Shown here: one piece after another, positions 44,151-53,705 of the stretch
Numbering within the stretch: position 1 is the first letter of the stretch
Layout of the letters: each line of letters begins with the position of its first letter
Source of the DNA: Ideonella paludis
GTDB taxonomy: Bacteria > Pseudomonadota > Gammaproteobacteria > Burkholderiales > Burkholderiaceae_C
Length of the DNA: 64,000 bases
NCBI RefSeq assembly: GCF_018069865.1
Contig: NZ_JAGQDG010000004.1
Coordinates: 372,001 to 436,000 of the forward strand
Direction: 5' to 3'
Program-made: the position numbers and the translations under genes
Notes under the pieces: model-generated
What the model was told of the DNA's origin: nothing
Seen by the model: only the letters and a program-made list of their open reading frames with translations
The model's database searches: none

Positions 44151-47100
44151 ATGGATGACACCGCGCGGTACTACCAGCAATTTGCTAACGAGTTCTTCGA
44201 GAGCACGGTCGGTGTCGATATGTCGCCCATACGCAATCGCTTCGCGAACATGCTTGAAGCAGGCGCAAGGGTCTTGGACGCTGGTTGCGGTTCTGGCCGA
44301 GATGCCAGGGCGTTTGCGCAGCAAGGCTTCTGCGTTTCCGCTTTTGACGCATCTTCTGAACTCGCGAAGCGTGCCTCTGACCACTGCGGATTCTCTGTAG
44401 AAGTTCGGACATTTCAGGAGGTTGACGAGGTCAACGCCTACGACGGAATCTGGTGCTGTGCCAGCCTATTGCATGTCGCCCCTGAGGAGATGCCCGGTGT
44501 GCTCTCGCGACTCTGGACTGCGCTGGCACCCGGAGGCGTCCTGTATGCCAGTTTCAAATGTGGCACGGGCACCAGACTCCACGGCGGCCGGTGCTTCACC
44601 GATGCCGACGAGTCCAAGGTAAAAGAGTGGCTTGCCGCCCTCCCCGACCTGGCGCGCTCGGAGATCTGGATCACAGACGACCAGCGGCCAGACCGGGTGG
44701 AGAAGTGGACCAATGTCTTGGCCACGAAGGCCTCTGCGTCTCGGCGACGTCTGGTGACTGGGGACAAGGATTACTTTCTCCCCCATTTGTCTGAGGCCAT
44801 GTCGTCAGCCACAGAGATCGACCTGGCAGTCGCCTTCATCAAGACAACCGGCCTTCGCCTGCTGCTGCCTGATCTCCAGGCGGCGCTCGAAAGTGAATCC
44901 GGCCGCAGGGTCCGCGTCCTGACCAGCGACTACTTGGACATCACCGACCCAGAGGCGCTGCGACTGCTCTTGTTGCTTCAAGAGCAAGGTGCTGAAGTCC
45001 GCGTCTTTGTGACAGCCGGCAGCAGCTTTCACCTGAAGGCCTACATCTTCACCCGTCTCTCTGAGGGCAATCTGGTGGCGGGTACGGCGTTCGTTGGATC
45101 GAGCAATATCAGCCGGCAAGCCCTGCAAGAGGGCTTGGAGTGGAACTACCGCGTCGTTTACCCGGGTGACCGTGGATTTCTGGAGGCCAGAACTCGGTTC
45201 GAAGAAATCTTCACGCACAGCAGGACTGTGGCTTTGTCAGACGCGTGGATCGAGTCTTACGAGAATCGGCGTGTGCCGCCGCCTCGATCCGTGGCGCCTG
45301 GAAGCCATGAACAGGAAGCGCCGCCTGAGCCGACTGCGGTCCAGAAGGCAGCGCTTGCCGCTCTCACCGAAACCAGGCAGCAGGGATTCCGGCGCGGGGT
45401 TGTCGTCCTGGCCACTGGCCTTGGAAAGACCTGGCTCGCTGCATTCGATGCAGCCCAACTGAGCGCGCGTCGGGTTCTCTTCGTGGCCCACCGCGAGGAG
45501 ATCCTCGCCCAAGCGGCGGCGACGTTCCTACGTATCCGCCCTGCCGCCCGCGTCGGCTACTACATGGGGCGCAGCCGCGACGCTGAAGTCGATGTGCTGT
45601 GCGCCTCCGTCCAGACACTCGGTCGCGCTGAACATCTAGAGCGGTTTTCCCCGCAGCACTTCGACTATGTGGTCATCGACGAGTTTCACCATGCGGCGGC
45701 CTCGACCTACCGCCGATTGCTCGGGCACTTCGCGCCTGCCTTCCTGCTCGGGCTGACCGCCACACCCGACCGCACAGACCAGTCCGACATCCTGTCCTTG
45801 TGTGACGACAACTTGGTCTTCACACGCAATCTCTTTGAGGGCATCCGAGCCAAACTACTGGCTCCCTTCCACTACTACGGCATCCACGATGAGTCGGTCG
45901 ACTACCGTGAAGTGCCTTGGCGCAATGGGCGGTTCGACGCTGAGGAACTGTCGAACAAGCTGGCAACGCTGGCACGGGCGAGACACGCCGTCCAACAGTG
46001 GCAGCTACGTGCCCAGAAGCGAACGCTCGCCTTCTGCGTGTCGACCAAGCACGCCGAGTACATGGCCTCGCAGTTTCAAAAAGCAGGCATCTCGTCGGCT
46101 GCGGTGTACGCGGGGTCCACTCTCGGACGGGCTCAGGCGCTGGAGCAACTGCGAGACGGCCAACTCAGCGTTATCTTTTCCGTGGACTTGTTCAATGAAG
46201 GCGTCGACGTCCCTGGTATCGACACGGTAATGATGCTGCGGCCCACCGAGTCGAAGATCCTCTTCCTTCAACAGCTCGGACGCGGTCTGCGCCTGAGCGA
46301 AGAAAAGGAACACCTCGTGGTTCTGGACTTCATCGGCAACCACCAAAGCTTTTTGCAAAAGCCGCAAGCGCTGTTCGGCGTTGGCGCAACCTACAACGCG
46401 CTTGCCGCCTTCGCTCGCAAGGCCGAACAAGGCCGACTTGAGCTGCCCGAAGGCTGCTACGTCAACTACGACCTGAAGATCATTGAGTTCCTGAAGTCGC
46501 TGGACAGCGCAGGGACTCAGAAGGACTACGAAGCCTTGCGCGCCAGCCTTGGCCGGCGACCGACACTGTCTGAGTTTTATCGCTCGGGCACCAGCATCCA
46601 GGCCATGCGCCAGCAGCATGGATGCTGGTTCGAACTGGTCAACACGATGGGCGACCTCGATCACGACGAGGTAGGTGTTCTCAAGACGTTGGGAGGATTG
46701 CTGCGCGAGGTCGAGATCACGCCAATGACCAGAAGCTTCAAGATGGTGTTGCTTGAAGCTTGGCTAGAGTTGGACGGACTGGTCACGCCACCCACGGTTG
46801 CTCGACTTTCACAACGATCTTGGGAAGTGCTCCATCGTCGGCCCCGCTTGCTCAGCGATCTTTCAGAACAAGTTACCCGGCTAACCGATGGACTCGACGT
46901 ACGCTGGATCAAATACTGGCGCGACAACCCAATCAACGCCTGGATCGGCGGCAATCGGGTTGCGACCACGGCTTCATTCTTCCGTGTCGAAGAAGATCGG
47001 TTCTCGCTGGCGCAACCTTTGCCACCTGAAGCAGCGGATGCGGCAGCGGCACTTCTCCAAGAACTGGCCGCATATCGCCTCGCCACCTACGAGGCACGTC

Positions 47101-47984
47101 TCCCAGCAGTGGCAGAGCCGTCGAACGTTATTCCCTTCCCCTCCAAGCAAAGGGCGGAGGTCGAGTTGCCGTACTTTCCGAACCTGAAGATCGCTTGTGG
47201 TCACTTTCGGGCAGGTAGAACAGACGCCGAAGAGCATCGCCGTTTGCCAGAGGCCTACGGCAAGCTGGACGCAACGCGCCACTTCATTGCGCGCGCATCG
47301 GGCAACTCCATGGATGGCGGAAAAAACCCCATACGCGATGGCGACTACCTGCTGCTGGAACTGGTGAGCTCCGGGAATGCTGGGTCAATCACGGGCACAG
47401 TGATGGCAATCGAGAAGCAGGACGAAGCCAGTGGCGACAACCAGTACCTCTTGCGCGTAGTCACCAAAGCCAAGGGCGGTGCCTACATCCTGAAGGCCAA
47501 TAATCCTGCCTACGAGGATCTCCCCGCAACGGATGAGATGCGAACACTGGCACGGTTGAAGGCGGTGGTCGACCCGCTTGACTTGGCTGTGGGCCAGCCT
47601 TTCGCAAGGGAGGACATTCCTGCGCTCTTTGGGGAAACCTTCAATCCAGGCAGTTGGAACGTAGGGCACGTTGTGCTGAATGACAAGAAGGTGCACGTCC
47701 TACTGGTGACCTTGAACAAGCAAGGCAAGGCGCAGGAGCATCGTTATCACGACCACTGGATTGACGAGCACACCTTCCATTGGCAAAGCCAGAACGCTAC
47801 GACGCCTGCGAGCAAGAAAGGTCAGGAAATCATCGGGCACGCGGCGAAGGGCGTTTCCATCCATCTCTTCGTGCGAGAGACTAAGCTCGGAGGCGGCAAA
47901 GCTGCGCCCTTCGTGTATCAAGGCCCTGTGACATACCAGTCACACGTCGGCAGCAATCCAATGAGTGTGACCTTTAAGCTGTAG
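44151..47984 (+). CDS. Methyltransferase-HKD nuclease-SF2 helicase-S24-DUF3427 fusion protein
   Basis: A 1277-residue multidomain protein. Residues ~1-200 are a class-I SAM methyltransferase (VLDAGCGSGRDA at ~41-52). Residues ~205-370 form a phospholipase-D-like HKD nuclease domain (FHLKAYIF at ~293-300, then GSSNIS). Residues ~390-740 are an SF2 helicase (Walker A ATGLGKT at ~421, DEFHH at ~510, FNEGVDVPGID and LGRGLRLSEE). A linker of about 300 residues follows, then an S24/LexA-like segment (SGNSM at 1050-1054 with candidate Ser1053, and a lysine at ~1106). The end is a DUF3427 domain (HDHWIDEHTFHWQSQN to GSNPMSVTF). Such helicase-nuclease combinations are typical of anti-phage systems. 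AAGG directly precedes the ATG, too close for a standard site. The gene has its own composition and lies at the glmS hotspot. A defence role is inference. Confidence 0.82.
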   Translation: MDDTARYYQQFANEFFESTVGVDMSPIRNRFANMLEAGARVLDAGCGSGRDARAFAQQGFCVSAFDASSELAKRASDHCGFSVEVRTFQEVDEVNAYDGIWCCASLLHVAPEEMPGVLSRLWTALAPGGVLYASFKCGTGTRLHGGRCFTDADESKVKEWLAALPDLARSEIWITDDQRPDRVEKWTNVLATKASASRRRLVTGDKDYFLPHLSEAMSSATEIDLAVAFIKTTGLRLLLPDLQAALESESGRRVRVLTSDYLDITDPEALRLLLLLQEQGAEVRVFVTAGSSFHLKAYIFTRLSEGNLVAGTAFVGSSNISRQALQEGLEWNYRVVYPGDRGFLEARTRFEEIFTHSRTVALSDAWIESYENRRVPPPRSVAPGSHEQEAPPEPTAVQKAALAALTETRQQGFRRGVVVLATGLGKTWLAAFDAAQLSARRVLFVAHREEILAQAAATFLRIRPAARVGYYMGRSRDAEVDVLCASVQTLGRAEHLERFSPQHFDYVVIDEFHHAAASTYRRLLGHFAPAFLLGLTATPDRTDQSDILSLCDDNLVFTRNLFEGIRAKLLAPFHYYGIHDESVDYREVPWRNGRFDAEELSNKLATLARARHAVQQWQLRAQKRTLAFCVSTKHAEYMASQFQKAGISSAAVYAGSTLGRAQALEQLRDGQLSVIFSVDLFNEGVDVPGIDTVMMLRPTESKILFLQQLGRGLRLSEEKEHLVVLDFIGNHQSFLQKPQALFGVGATYNALAAFARKAEQGRLELPEGCYVNYDLKIIEFLKSLDSAGTQKDYEALRASLGRRPTLSEFYRSGTSIQAMRQQHGCWFELVNTMGDLDHDEVGVLKTLGGLLREVEITPMTRSFKMVLLEAWLELDGLVTPPTVARLSQRSWEVLHRRPRLLSDLSEQVTRLTDGLDVRWIKYWRDNPINAWIGGNRVATTASFFRVEEDRFSLAQPLPPEAADAAAALLQELAAYRLATYEARLPAVAEPSNVIPFPSKQRAEVELPYFPNLKIACGHFRAGRTDAEEHRRLPEAYGKLDATRHFIARASGNSMDGGKNPIRDGDYLLLELVSSGNAGSITGTVMAIEKQDEASGDNQYLLRVVTKAKGGAYILKANNPAYEDLPATDEMRTLARLKAVVDPLDLAVGQPFAREDIPALFGETFNPGSWNVGHVVLNDKKVHVLLVTLNKQGKAQEHRYHDHWIDEHTFHWQSQNATTPASKKGQEIIGHAAKGVSIHLFVRETKLGGGKAAPFVYQGPVTYQSHVGSNPMSVTFKL

Positions 47985-48074
47985 TTGGCGTGCCTGTAGA
48001 ACTGTGAGGCATCTCAAGGCATTCCTTGCCTCGACACATTGGATCTGCCTTTGTAGCCTTTGCACGGTGGATGT

Positions 48075-48153
48075 ACTCCCACCCGGCTTGTGGCTACGGC
48101 CGCCCCTTCGGGGCTTAACTTTGCTGTCGCAAAGTTAGCCTGCGCCGCAAGCC
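48075..48153. repeat. Structured intergenic repeat, unit A
   Basis: First of two direct copies. It contains an outer stem GGCTTGTGGC/GCCGCAAGCC, a GCCCC-TTC-GGGGC hairpin and a perfect stem TAACTTTGC/GCAAAGTTA, so it can fold as a three-way junction. The same block recurs 176 bases to the right. About 55 bases further on comes ACGGTCATTCGACCGT (48207-48222). Within the 403-base gap between the fusion gene and glmS, only these repeats and the glmS end copy are seen. Confidence 0.8.
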
Positions 48154-48210
48154 CAGAACCCTGGCGCGCTGCGCGCGGGGCCGCTGATGCGGCCCCCAAG
48201 CCAGCCACGG

Positions 48211-48237
48211 TCATTCGACCGTGACTGACTTGGCCAA
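48211..48237 (-). pseudogene. Duplicate of the glmS 3' end (last eight codons and stop)
   Basis: Read on the minus strand this encodes LAKSVTVE and a stop, identical in protein to the true glmS C-terminus at 48388-48414. The codons differ: Leu is TTG instead of CTG, Ser is TCA instead of AGC, and Val is GTC instead of GTG. Homology stops upstream of Leu. The glmS end is the classical attachment site of Tn7-like and other elements, so this is probably a recombination scar. Part of the match (ACGGTCATTCGACCGT) is a palindrome shared by both repeat units. Confidence 0.7.
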
Positions 48238-48250
48238 TACAGGTTGTGCC

Positions 48251-48329
48251 ACTCCCACCCGGCTTGTGGCTTCGGCCGCCCCTGCGGGGCTTAACTTTGC
48301 TGGCGCAAAGTGAGCCTGCGCCGCAAGCC
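48251..48329. repeat. Structured intergenic repeat, unit B
   Basis: Second direct copy of the block at 48075-48153, with four or five substitutions; the outer and inner stems are retained. It lies just downstream of glmS and is followed by a second ACGGTCATTCGACCGT (48384-48399). That palindrome coincides with the last codons and stop of glmS. The two units are thus arranged as a ~177-base tandem repeat with a diverged middle. Confidence 0.8.
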
Positions 48330-48387
48330 ACGCCCCCTGCGTGCGCTTGCAGCGCACGGGCGCTGCGCGCCGCCAAGGGCGCGACGG

Positions 48388-50238
48388 TCATTCGACCGTC
48401 ACGCTCTTGGCCAGGTTGCGTGGCTTGTCCACATCCGTCCCCCGTGCACACGCCGTGTGATACGCCAGCAACTGCAGCGGCACCACGTGCAAGATGGGGG
48501 ACAGGGCGCCGTAGTGTTCGGGCATGCGGATGACGTGCAGGCCGGGGCTGGATTCGATCTTGGTGTCGTCGTCTGCGAAGACGAACAGTTCGCCGCCGCG
48601 GGCACGCACTTCCTGCAGGTTGCTCTTGAGCTTTTCGAGCAGGGCGTCGTTGGGGGCGACAGTGACGACGGGCATCTCGGCCGTTACCAGGGCCAGGGGG
48701 CCGTGCTTCAGCTCACCGGCGGGGTAGGCCTCGGCGTGGATGTAGCTGATCTCTTTGAGCTTGAGCGCGCCTTCCAGGGCGATGGGGTAGTGCAGGCCGC
48801 GGCCCAGGAACAGGGCGTTTTCTTTGCGGGCAAAGGCTTCGGCCCAGGCCACCACTTGGGGCTCTAGCGCCAGCACGGCTTGCAGGGCCACGGGCAGGTG
48901 GCGCATGGCTTTGAGGTGCTGTGCTTCTTGCTCGTCCGTCAGGTGGCCGCGCACTTGGGCCAAGGCCAGGGTCAAGAGGAACAGGCCGGCCAATTGGGTG
49001 CTGAAGGCCTTGGTGCTGGCCACGCCCACTTCCACGCCGGCGCGGGTGATGTAGGCCAGCTTGCACTCGCGCACCATGGCGCTGGTGGCCACGTTGCAGA
49101 TGGTCAGGGTGTGCTCCATGCCCAGGCTGCGGGCATGCTTGAGCGCAGCCAGGGTATCGGCCGTCTCACCGCTTTGGCTGATGGTGACGACCAGGGTGCG
49201 TGGGTCGGGCACGCTGTCGCGGTAGCGGTATTCGCTGGCAATCTCCACGCTGCAGGGGATCTTGGCAATGCTTTCCAGCCAGTACTTGGCCGTCATGCCG
49301 GAATAGCTGCTGGTGCCGCAGGCCAAGATGAGCACGCGGTCCACGTTTTTGAAGACGCTGTAGGCGCCGTCGCCAAACAGCTCGGGGGTGATGCCTTCCA
49401 CGCCTTCCAGGGTGTCGGCCAGGGCTCGGGGCTGCTCGAAGATTTCCTTCTGCATGTAGTGGCGGTAGGGGCCTAGCTCGGCCGCGCCGCTGTGGGCTTG
49501 GACGATCTTGACCTCGCGCTCGGTGGGCTTGAAGCGCTCGCCATCTCGCGCCAGCACCCAGTGCTTGCCCAATTGCAGGTCCACCACGTCGCCCTCTTCC
49601 AGGTAGACGATGCGGTCGGTCACCCCCGCCAGGGCCATGGCATCTGACGCCAAGTAGCGGGCGGTGGGGTCTGCCTGAGTGCCCGATTCCGTGCCCACAC
49701 CCAAGATCAGGGGCGAGCCCTCACGGGCGCCCACCACGCGGCCGGGCTCGTCGCGGCAGAACACGGCGATGGCATAGGCCCCGCGCAGGCGCAGCACGGC
49801 GCCTTGCACGGCCTCGAGCAGGTCGCCGGCATAGAGGTGGTGCACCAGGTGGGCAATGACCTCGGTGTCGGTTTGGCTCTCGAACACATAGCCCTTGGCC
49901 TTGAGTTCGTCGCGCAGCTCGTCGTGGTTTTCAATGATGCCGTTGTGCACCAGGGCGATCTGGCCGCGGCTGAAGTGGGGGTGGGCGTTGTGCACGGCCG
50001 GGGCGCCGTGGGTGGCCCAGCGGGTGTGGGCAATGCCGGTGCCGCTGGCCACGCCGTCGTCTTCCGTCATGGTGCGCAGCTCGGCCACGCGCGAGGTAGA
50101 GCGGCTGCGGCGCAGCTCGCCACCCTGGTGCACGGCCACGCCGCAGGAGTCATAGCCCCGGTATTCCAGGCGCTGGAGGCCCTGAACGAGGATGGGGACG
50201 ATGTTGTTTGCGCTGACGGCGCCGACGATGCCACACAT
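48388..50238 (-). CDS. glmS: Glutamine-fructose-6-phosphate aminotransferase (isomerizing)
   Basis: A 616-residue enzyme making glucosamine-6-phosphate for peptidoglycan and lipopolysaccharide precursors. The N-terminal Ntn glutaminase domain starts [20 protein letters not shown] with Cys2 as nucleophile and has [10 protein letters not shown] and [15 protein letters not shown]-type motifs (here [14 protein letters not shown]). Two SIS sugar-isomerase domains follow ([35 protein letters not shown]). It ends [13 protein letters not shown], the conserved C-terminus used by Tn7-like elements. It is divergent from an Lrp-type gene. Confidence 0.97.
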   Translation of the reverse strand: MCGIVGAVSANNIVPILVQGLQRLEYRGYDSCGVAVHQGGELRRSRSTSRVAELRTMTEDDGVASGTGIAHTRWATHGAPAVHNAHPHFSRGQIALVHNGIIENHDELRDELKAKGYVFESQTDTEVIAHLVHHLYAGDLLEAVQGAVLRLRGAYAIAVFCRDEPGRVVGAREGSPLILGVGTESGTQADPTARYLASDAMALAGVTDRIVYLEEGDVVDLQLGKHWVLARDGERFKPTEREVKIVQAHSGAAELGPYRHYMQKEIFEQPRALADTLEGVEGITPELFGDGAYSVFKNVDRVLILACGTSSYSGMTAKYWLESIAKIPCSVEIASEYRYRDSVPDPRTLVVTISQSGETADTLAALKHARSLGMEHTLTICNVATSAMVRECKLAYITRAGVEVGVASTKAFSTQLAGLFLLTLALAQVRGHLTDEQEAQHLKAMRHLPVALQAVLALEPQVVAWAEAFARKENALFLGRGLHYPIALEGALKLKEISYIHAEAYPAGELKHGPLALVTAEMPVVTVAPNDALLEKLKSNLQEVRARGGELFVFADDDTKIESSPGLHVIRMPEHYGALSPILHVVPLQLLAYHTACARGTDVDKPRNLAKSVTVE

Positions 50239-50395
50239 GGTTTGGATGCTCCCGAATGCAGCGCTGGGGCTGCGTTTTGCAATGGGCAGATCCTAGCCCT
50301 GCACCAAAGATTTAAGCTTTCAAATTGATTGCCATCGTGAACTTTTCAATCACTGAATTGATGTGCGGATGATTTATTTCATTTACGATACTTGG

Positions 50396-50881
50396 ATGGA
50401 TGAATCACTCATGCTGGACGAGCTGGATTGGCGCCTGTTGGAGCTGCTGCAGGCTGACGCCAGCCTCACCAACCACGCGCTGGCCGCCGCCGCGCTGTGC
50501 AGCCCGGCCACGGCGCTGCGGCGGGTCAAGCGGCTGCGCGAGGGCGGCGTCATCGAGCGCATCACCGCGCTGGTGGCGCCCACGGCAGGGGGCCAGGGCC
50601 TGAGCGTGATCTGTGAAGTGGCGCTAGACCGGCAAGGTGCCGAGCACCAAGCCGCGTTTGAGGCCCGGGTAGTAGCCCACCCAGCGGTGCAGCAGTGCTG
50701 GCAGGTCTCGCCGGGGCCGGACTTTGTGCTGGTGGTCTGGGCGCCCAGCATGGCGGCCTTTGCCAGCCTGACCCAGGTGCTGTTCACCCAAGACGCCAAT
50801 GTGCGGAACGTCAAAAGCTACTTCGCGCTCAAGCGCTGCAAGTTCGCGCCGGCCATCCCCAAGCCCGACGGCAAGTCTTAA
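50396..50881 (+). CDS. Lrp/AsnC-family transcriptional regulator
   Basis: A 161-residue regulator. The N-terminal helix-turn-helix spans LDELDWRLLELLQADASLTN and CSPATALRRVKRLREGGVIE; the C-terminal RAM (AsnC ligand) domain includes VICEVALDRQ, HPAVQQCWQVSPGPDFVLVV and VRNVKSYFALKRCKF. It likely senses an amino acid. ATG at 50396 is used; 50411 is also possible. The AT-rich 157-base region shared with divergent glmS contains its promoter. Confidence 0.9.
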   Translation: MDESLMLDELDWRLLELLQADASLTNHALAAAALCSPATALRRVKRLREGGVIERITALVAPTAGGQGLSVICEVALDRQGAEHQAAFEARVVAHPAVQQCWQVSPGPDFVLVVWAPSMAAFASLTQVLFTQDANVRNVKSYFALKRCKFAPAIPKPDGKS

Positions 50882-50960
50882 GGCCCTGTCGTTATCCCTA
50901 AACTGGTTTTGTTTGGGGCTTTGCCACACTGGCTTTGTGAATAGACTGGCCGCATTGGCC

Positions 50961-52751
50961 ATGAGCAAGAACACCCCCCCTCTCTACGACACCCCGCCGG
51001 ACACCCAGGCGGTAGAGCAGCAGATTCGCATTGCCCAAGCGGCCATGGTGTTTGCGCGCTCGCGCAACACCACGCTGGCAGGCCTGCCCATCGCGGCGAT
51101 GTTGTGCTGGATGTTGTGGGACTTGGCCCCCACGCCCATCTTGATGGCCTGGTTCGCGGGCAAGTGTGTCAGCAGCTCCGCGCGGCTGTGGGTCAGTTGG
51201 CGCTTCAAGCACGACGACCCCGCCCGAGGCCCTTTTTGGGTGCGCCGCTTCGAGTGGGCCTTGTTTGCCGACGGCGCGATGTTTGGGCTGCTGGGCTCAG
51301 CCTTGCAGCCCGCCAACGACCCGGTGCTGGGCGCCACCTTGGTGACCACCGTGGTCGCCATCGGCGGCATCGCGCTGGTGGTCATGGCCATGAGCTTTCG
51401 GACGCTGGTGGCCATGGCCCTGCCCTTGATGGTGCCCAGCATCGCCTACCAATTGGCGCTGGGCACACCCGTGGGCCTCTACACCGGCATCGGCTTGACG
51501 GTGTTCTTGGTGATCGTGGTCGTCGAGGGCAAACGGGCGGCAGAGCACACCCGCTCCATGCTGCGCCTGCGCTTTCAGATGGACGAGTTGGCTCGCCAGC
51601 GCCAGCAAGCGCTGGACCTGGCGCACCGCAACAGCGCCGTCAAAGACCGCTTCTTGGCCACCATGAGCCACGAGCTGCGCACCCCGCTGCACGGCATGCT
51701 GGGCTTGGCCCGGCTGATTGAGGCCGACCACCAGCCCGCTGCCAACCCCGAGCAGGTGGGCCACCTGCAGATGCTGCAACGCACCTGTGAGCACCTGCTG
51801 GGCGTGATCAACGATGTGCTGGACTACTCCAAGATCGACGGCGGGCACATGCAGCTCGCGCAGCGCCAGTTTGACCTGCGCGCGCTGCTGGAAAGCGTGA
51901 TGGCCGTCTCCACCGTGCAGGCCGACGACAAAGGCCTGCGGCTGAACCTGATCTGTGAGCCCGCTGGTGAGCATTGGGTGCTGGGCGACCCCACCCGCCT
52001 GCGCCAGATCTTGATCAACCTGGTGGGCAATGCGGTGAAGTTCACCGAGCAAGGCGGGGTGTCCTTGCGCAGTCGCCACCAAGCAGACGGCAGCACGGTC
52101 ATTGAAGTTCAAGACACCGGCGAAGGCATTCCCGCCGACCAATTGGAAGCCGTGTTCAGCCCCTTTCATCAGGTGGACGACACCGACCGCCGCCGCCACG
52201 GTGGCACCGGCCTGGGCCTGACCATCTCGCGCGAGATTGCGCGGGCCATGAAGGGCGAGCTGGTTTGCCAGTCCGAGCCCGGCCAAGGCACCACCTTCCG
52301 GCTGACGGTGCACCTGCCGCCTTCGGCGCCGTTGGTGCAGCAAGACGCCCACAGCAACCCGTCGGTGCCACTGGACGACCTCAAGGTCTTGCTGGTCGAA
52401 GACAACCTGGTCAACGCCCTGGTGGCTGGGGCCATCTTGAAGACACTGGGCATTCAGCATGACCAAGCCGAGGATGGCAGCCAAGCTGTCACCCGCTATG
52501 CCGCTGCGCGCTATGACCTGATCTTGATGGACTGCCAAATGCCCGGCATGGACGGCTTCGAGGCCACGCGGCAGATCCGGGCGCTCGAGCAGATCACCGG
52601 CCAAACCCATGTGCCCATCGTGGCGCTCACCGCCAATGCGCTAGAGGGCGACCGCGAACGCGCCCTGGACGCCGGCATGGACGACTATCTGGCCAAGCCC
52701 TTCACCGACGGTGACTTGGCCAAGGTGATCCGCCGCAACGTGCAGCGCTGA
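50961..52751 (+). CDS. Hybrid sensor histidine kinase/response regulator
   Basis: A 596-residue hybrid kinase. The first ~190 residues hold several hydrophobic helices (LAGLPIAAMLCWMLWDL to TGIGLTVFLVIVVV), a membrane sensor of MASE-like type. Then come the dimerisation domain with the phospho-acceptor histidine FLATMSHELRTPLHGMLGLA, the ATPase domain (NLVGNAVKFTEQGG, DTGEGIPADQLEAVFSPFHQ, GGTGLGLTISREIA), and a receiver with the phospho-acceptor Asp in YDLILMDCQMPGMDGFEATR. ATG at 50961. There is no output domain or adjacent partner, so signal flow beyond the receiver is unknown. Confidence 0.92.
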   Translation: MSKNTPPLYDTPPDTQAVEQQIRIAQAAMVFARSRNTTLAGLPIAAMLCWMLWDLAPTPILMAWFAGKCVSSSARLWVSWRFKHDDPARGPFWVRRFEWALFADGAMFGLLGSALQPANDPVLGATLVTTVVAIGGIALVVMAMSFRTLVAMALPLMVPSIAYQLALGTPVGLYTGIGLTVFLVIVVVEGKRAAEHTRSMLRLRFQMDELARQRQQALDLAHRNSAVKDRFLATMSHELRTPLHGMLGLARLIEADHQPAANPEQVGHLQMLQRTCEHLLGVINDVLDYSKIDGGHMQLAQRQFDLRALLESVMAVSTVQADDKGLRLNLICEPAGEHWVLGDPTRLRQILINLVGNAVKFTEQGGVSLRSRHQADGSTVIEVQDTGEGIPADQLEAVFSPFHQVDDTDRRRHGGTGLGLTISREIARAMKGELVCQSEPGQGTTFRLTVHLPPSAPLVQQDAHSNPSVPLDDLKVLLVEDNLVNALVAGAILKTLGIQHDQAEDGSQAVTRYAAARYDLILMDCQMPGMDGFEATRQIRALEQITGQTHVPIVALTANALEGDRERALDAGMDDYLAKPFTDGDLAKVIRRNVQR

Positions 52752-52771
52752 GGCGTTGAGGCGGTGCGCCG

Positions 52772-53689
52772 TCACGCCAGCACGCACCGGTCTCGGCCCT
52801 GGCGCTTGGCCTGATAGAGCGCCGCATCGGCACGGCTGATCAAAGAAGCCGCAGGCTCTCCCGGCGCCGCCTGGGCCAGTCCCATGGAGACGCGGTAGCT
52901 CAGCTCGGGGTGGCTGGCCAGCGGCCGAGAGGCCCGCACCGACGCCAGCACCCGCTGCATCACCTGCTCGGCCTCGCTCAGGCTCAAGCCTTCCAGCACG
53001 GCCATGAACTCTTCACCGCCCATGCGGCCACACACATCCACCCGCCGAATGCCCTGCTGCAGCAGGCGGGCAAAGTCGCACAACACCGCGTCACCCCCGG
53101 CGTGACCCACACTGTCATTGATCTGCTTGAAGTGGTCCAGGTCCGCCATCACCACACACAGGGGCGTGTCTAGGCGCCCGGCCAGACGCTGGCTCAGTTG
53201 GGTCATCACAAAGCTGCGGTTGCCCATGCCGGTGAGAGCGTCTACCAGCGAGGCACGTTGAGCCTGGTCACGGGCCACCCGCAGCTCGCGGTGGTCGCGC
53301 GCCAAGTCAGACACATCGCTGCCCAGGCACAGCATCCAGCCGCGCTCGTCCACCGTCTCGGTCATCAAGATCCAGCGGCCATCGTGGAGGTCGGTTTCAA
53401 ACTGGCGGTATGGCAGCTTGCCACGGCGAGAAGCCGCCGAGGCCAACCAGGCCTCGAAGTCGTCGGTGTTGATCACCGTGCCGCGCTGCGTGGCGTGGCA
53501 GTGGCGCATCATCTCTGCCCAAGTGGGGTGGCTGCCCGGCACCACGGCCAAGGCCTCGCAAAAGGCCGCATTGGCCCAGACCAAGCGGTCATCGGCATCG
53601 AACACACCGGCCAGAACCTGCGCTTGGCTCAACAAGCCGGGCAGCAGCTCGGCCAATGCCTGAAGAGGAAGGGACGGGTTGAGGGCCAT
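52772..53689 (-). CDS. Diguanylate cyclase with PAS-like sensor
   Basis: A 305-residue protein. The N-terminus is a PAS-like domain (LAGVFDADDRLVWANAAFCE) followed by a second sensory segment. The C-terminal GGDEF domain has DALTGMGNRSFVMTQLSQRL, VMADLDHFKQINDSVGHAGG and the active-site GGEEF (GRMGGEEFMAVLE), expected to be active. An inhibitory RxxD site is not apparent. It would make cyclic di-GMP. ATG at 53689 is chosen. It is 16 bases downstream of the cytochrome c gene and may be part of the PQQ-dehydrogenase operon. Confidence 0.9.
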   Translation of the reverse strand: MALNPSLPLQALAELLPGLLSQAQVLAGVFDADDRLVWANAAFCEALAVVPGSHPTWAEMMRHCHATQRGTVINTDDFEAWLASAASRRGKLPYRQFETDLHDGRWILMTETVDERGWMLCLGSDVSDLARDHRELRVARDQAQRASLVDALTGMGNRSFVMTQLSQRLAGRLDTPLCVVMADLDHFKQINDSVGHAGGDAVLCDFARLLQQGIRRVDVCGRMGGEEFMAVLEGLSLSEAEQVMQRVLASVRASRPLASHPELSYRVSMGLAQAAPGEPAASLISRADAALYQAKRQGRDRCVLA

Positions 53690-53705
53690 CCCGCCATTGT
53701 CGGCA

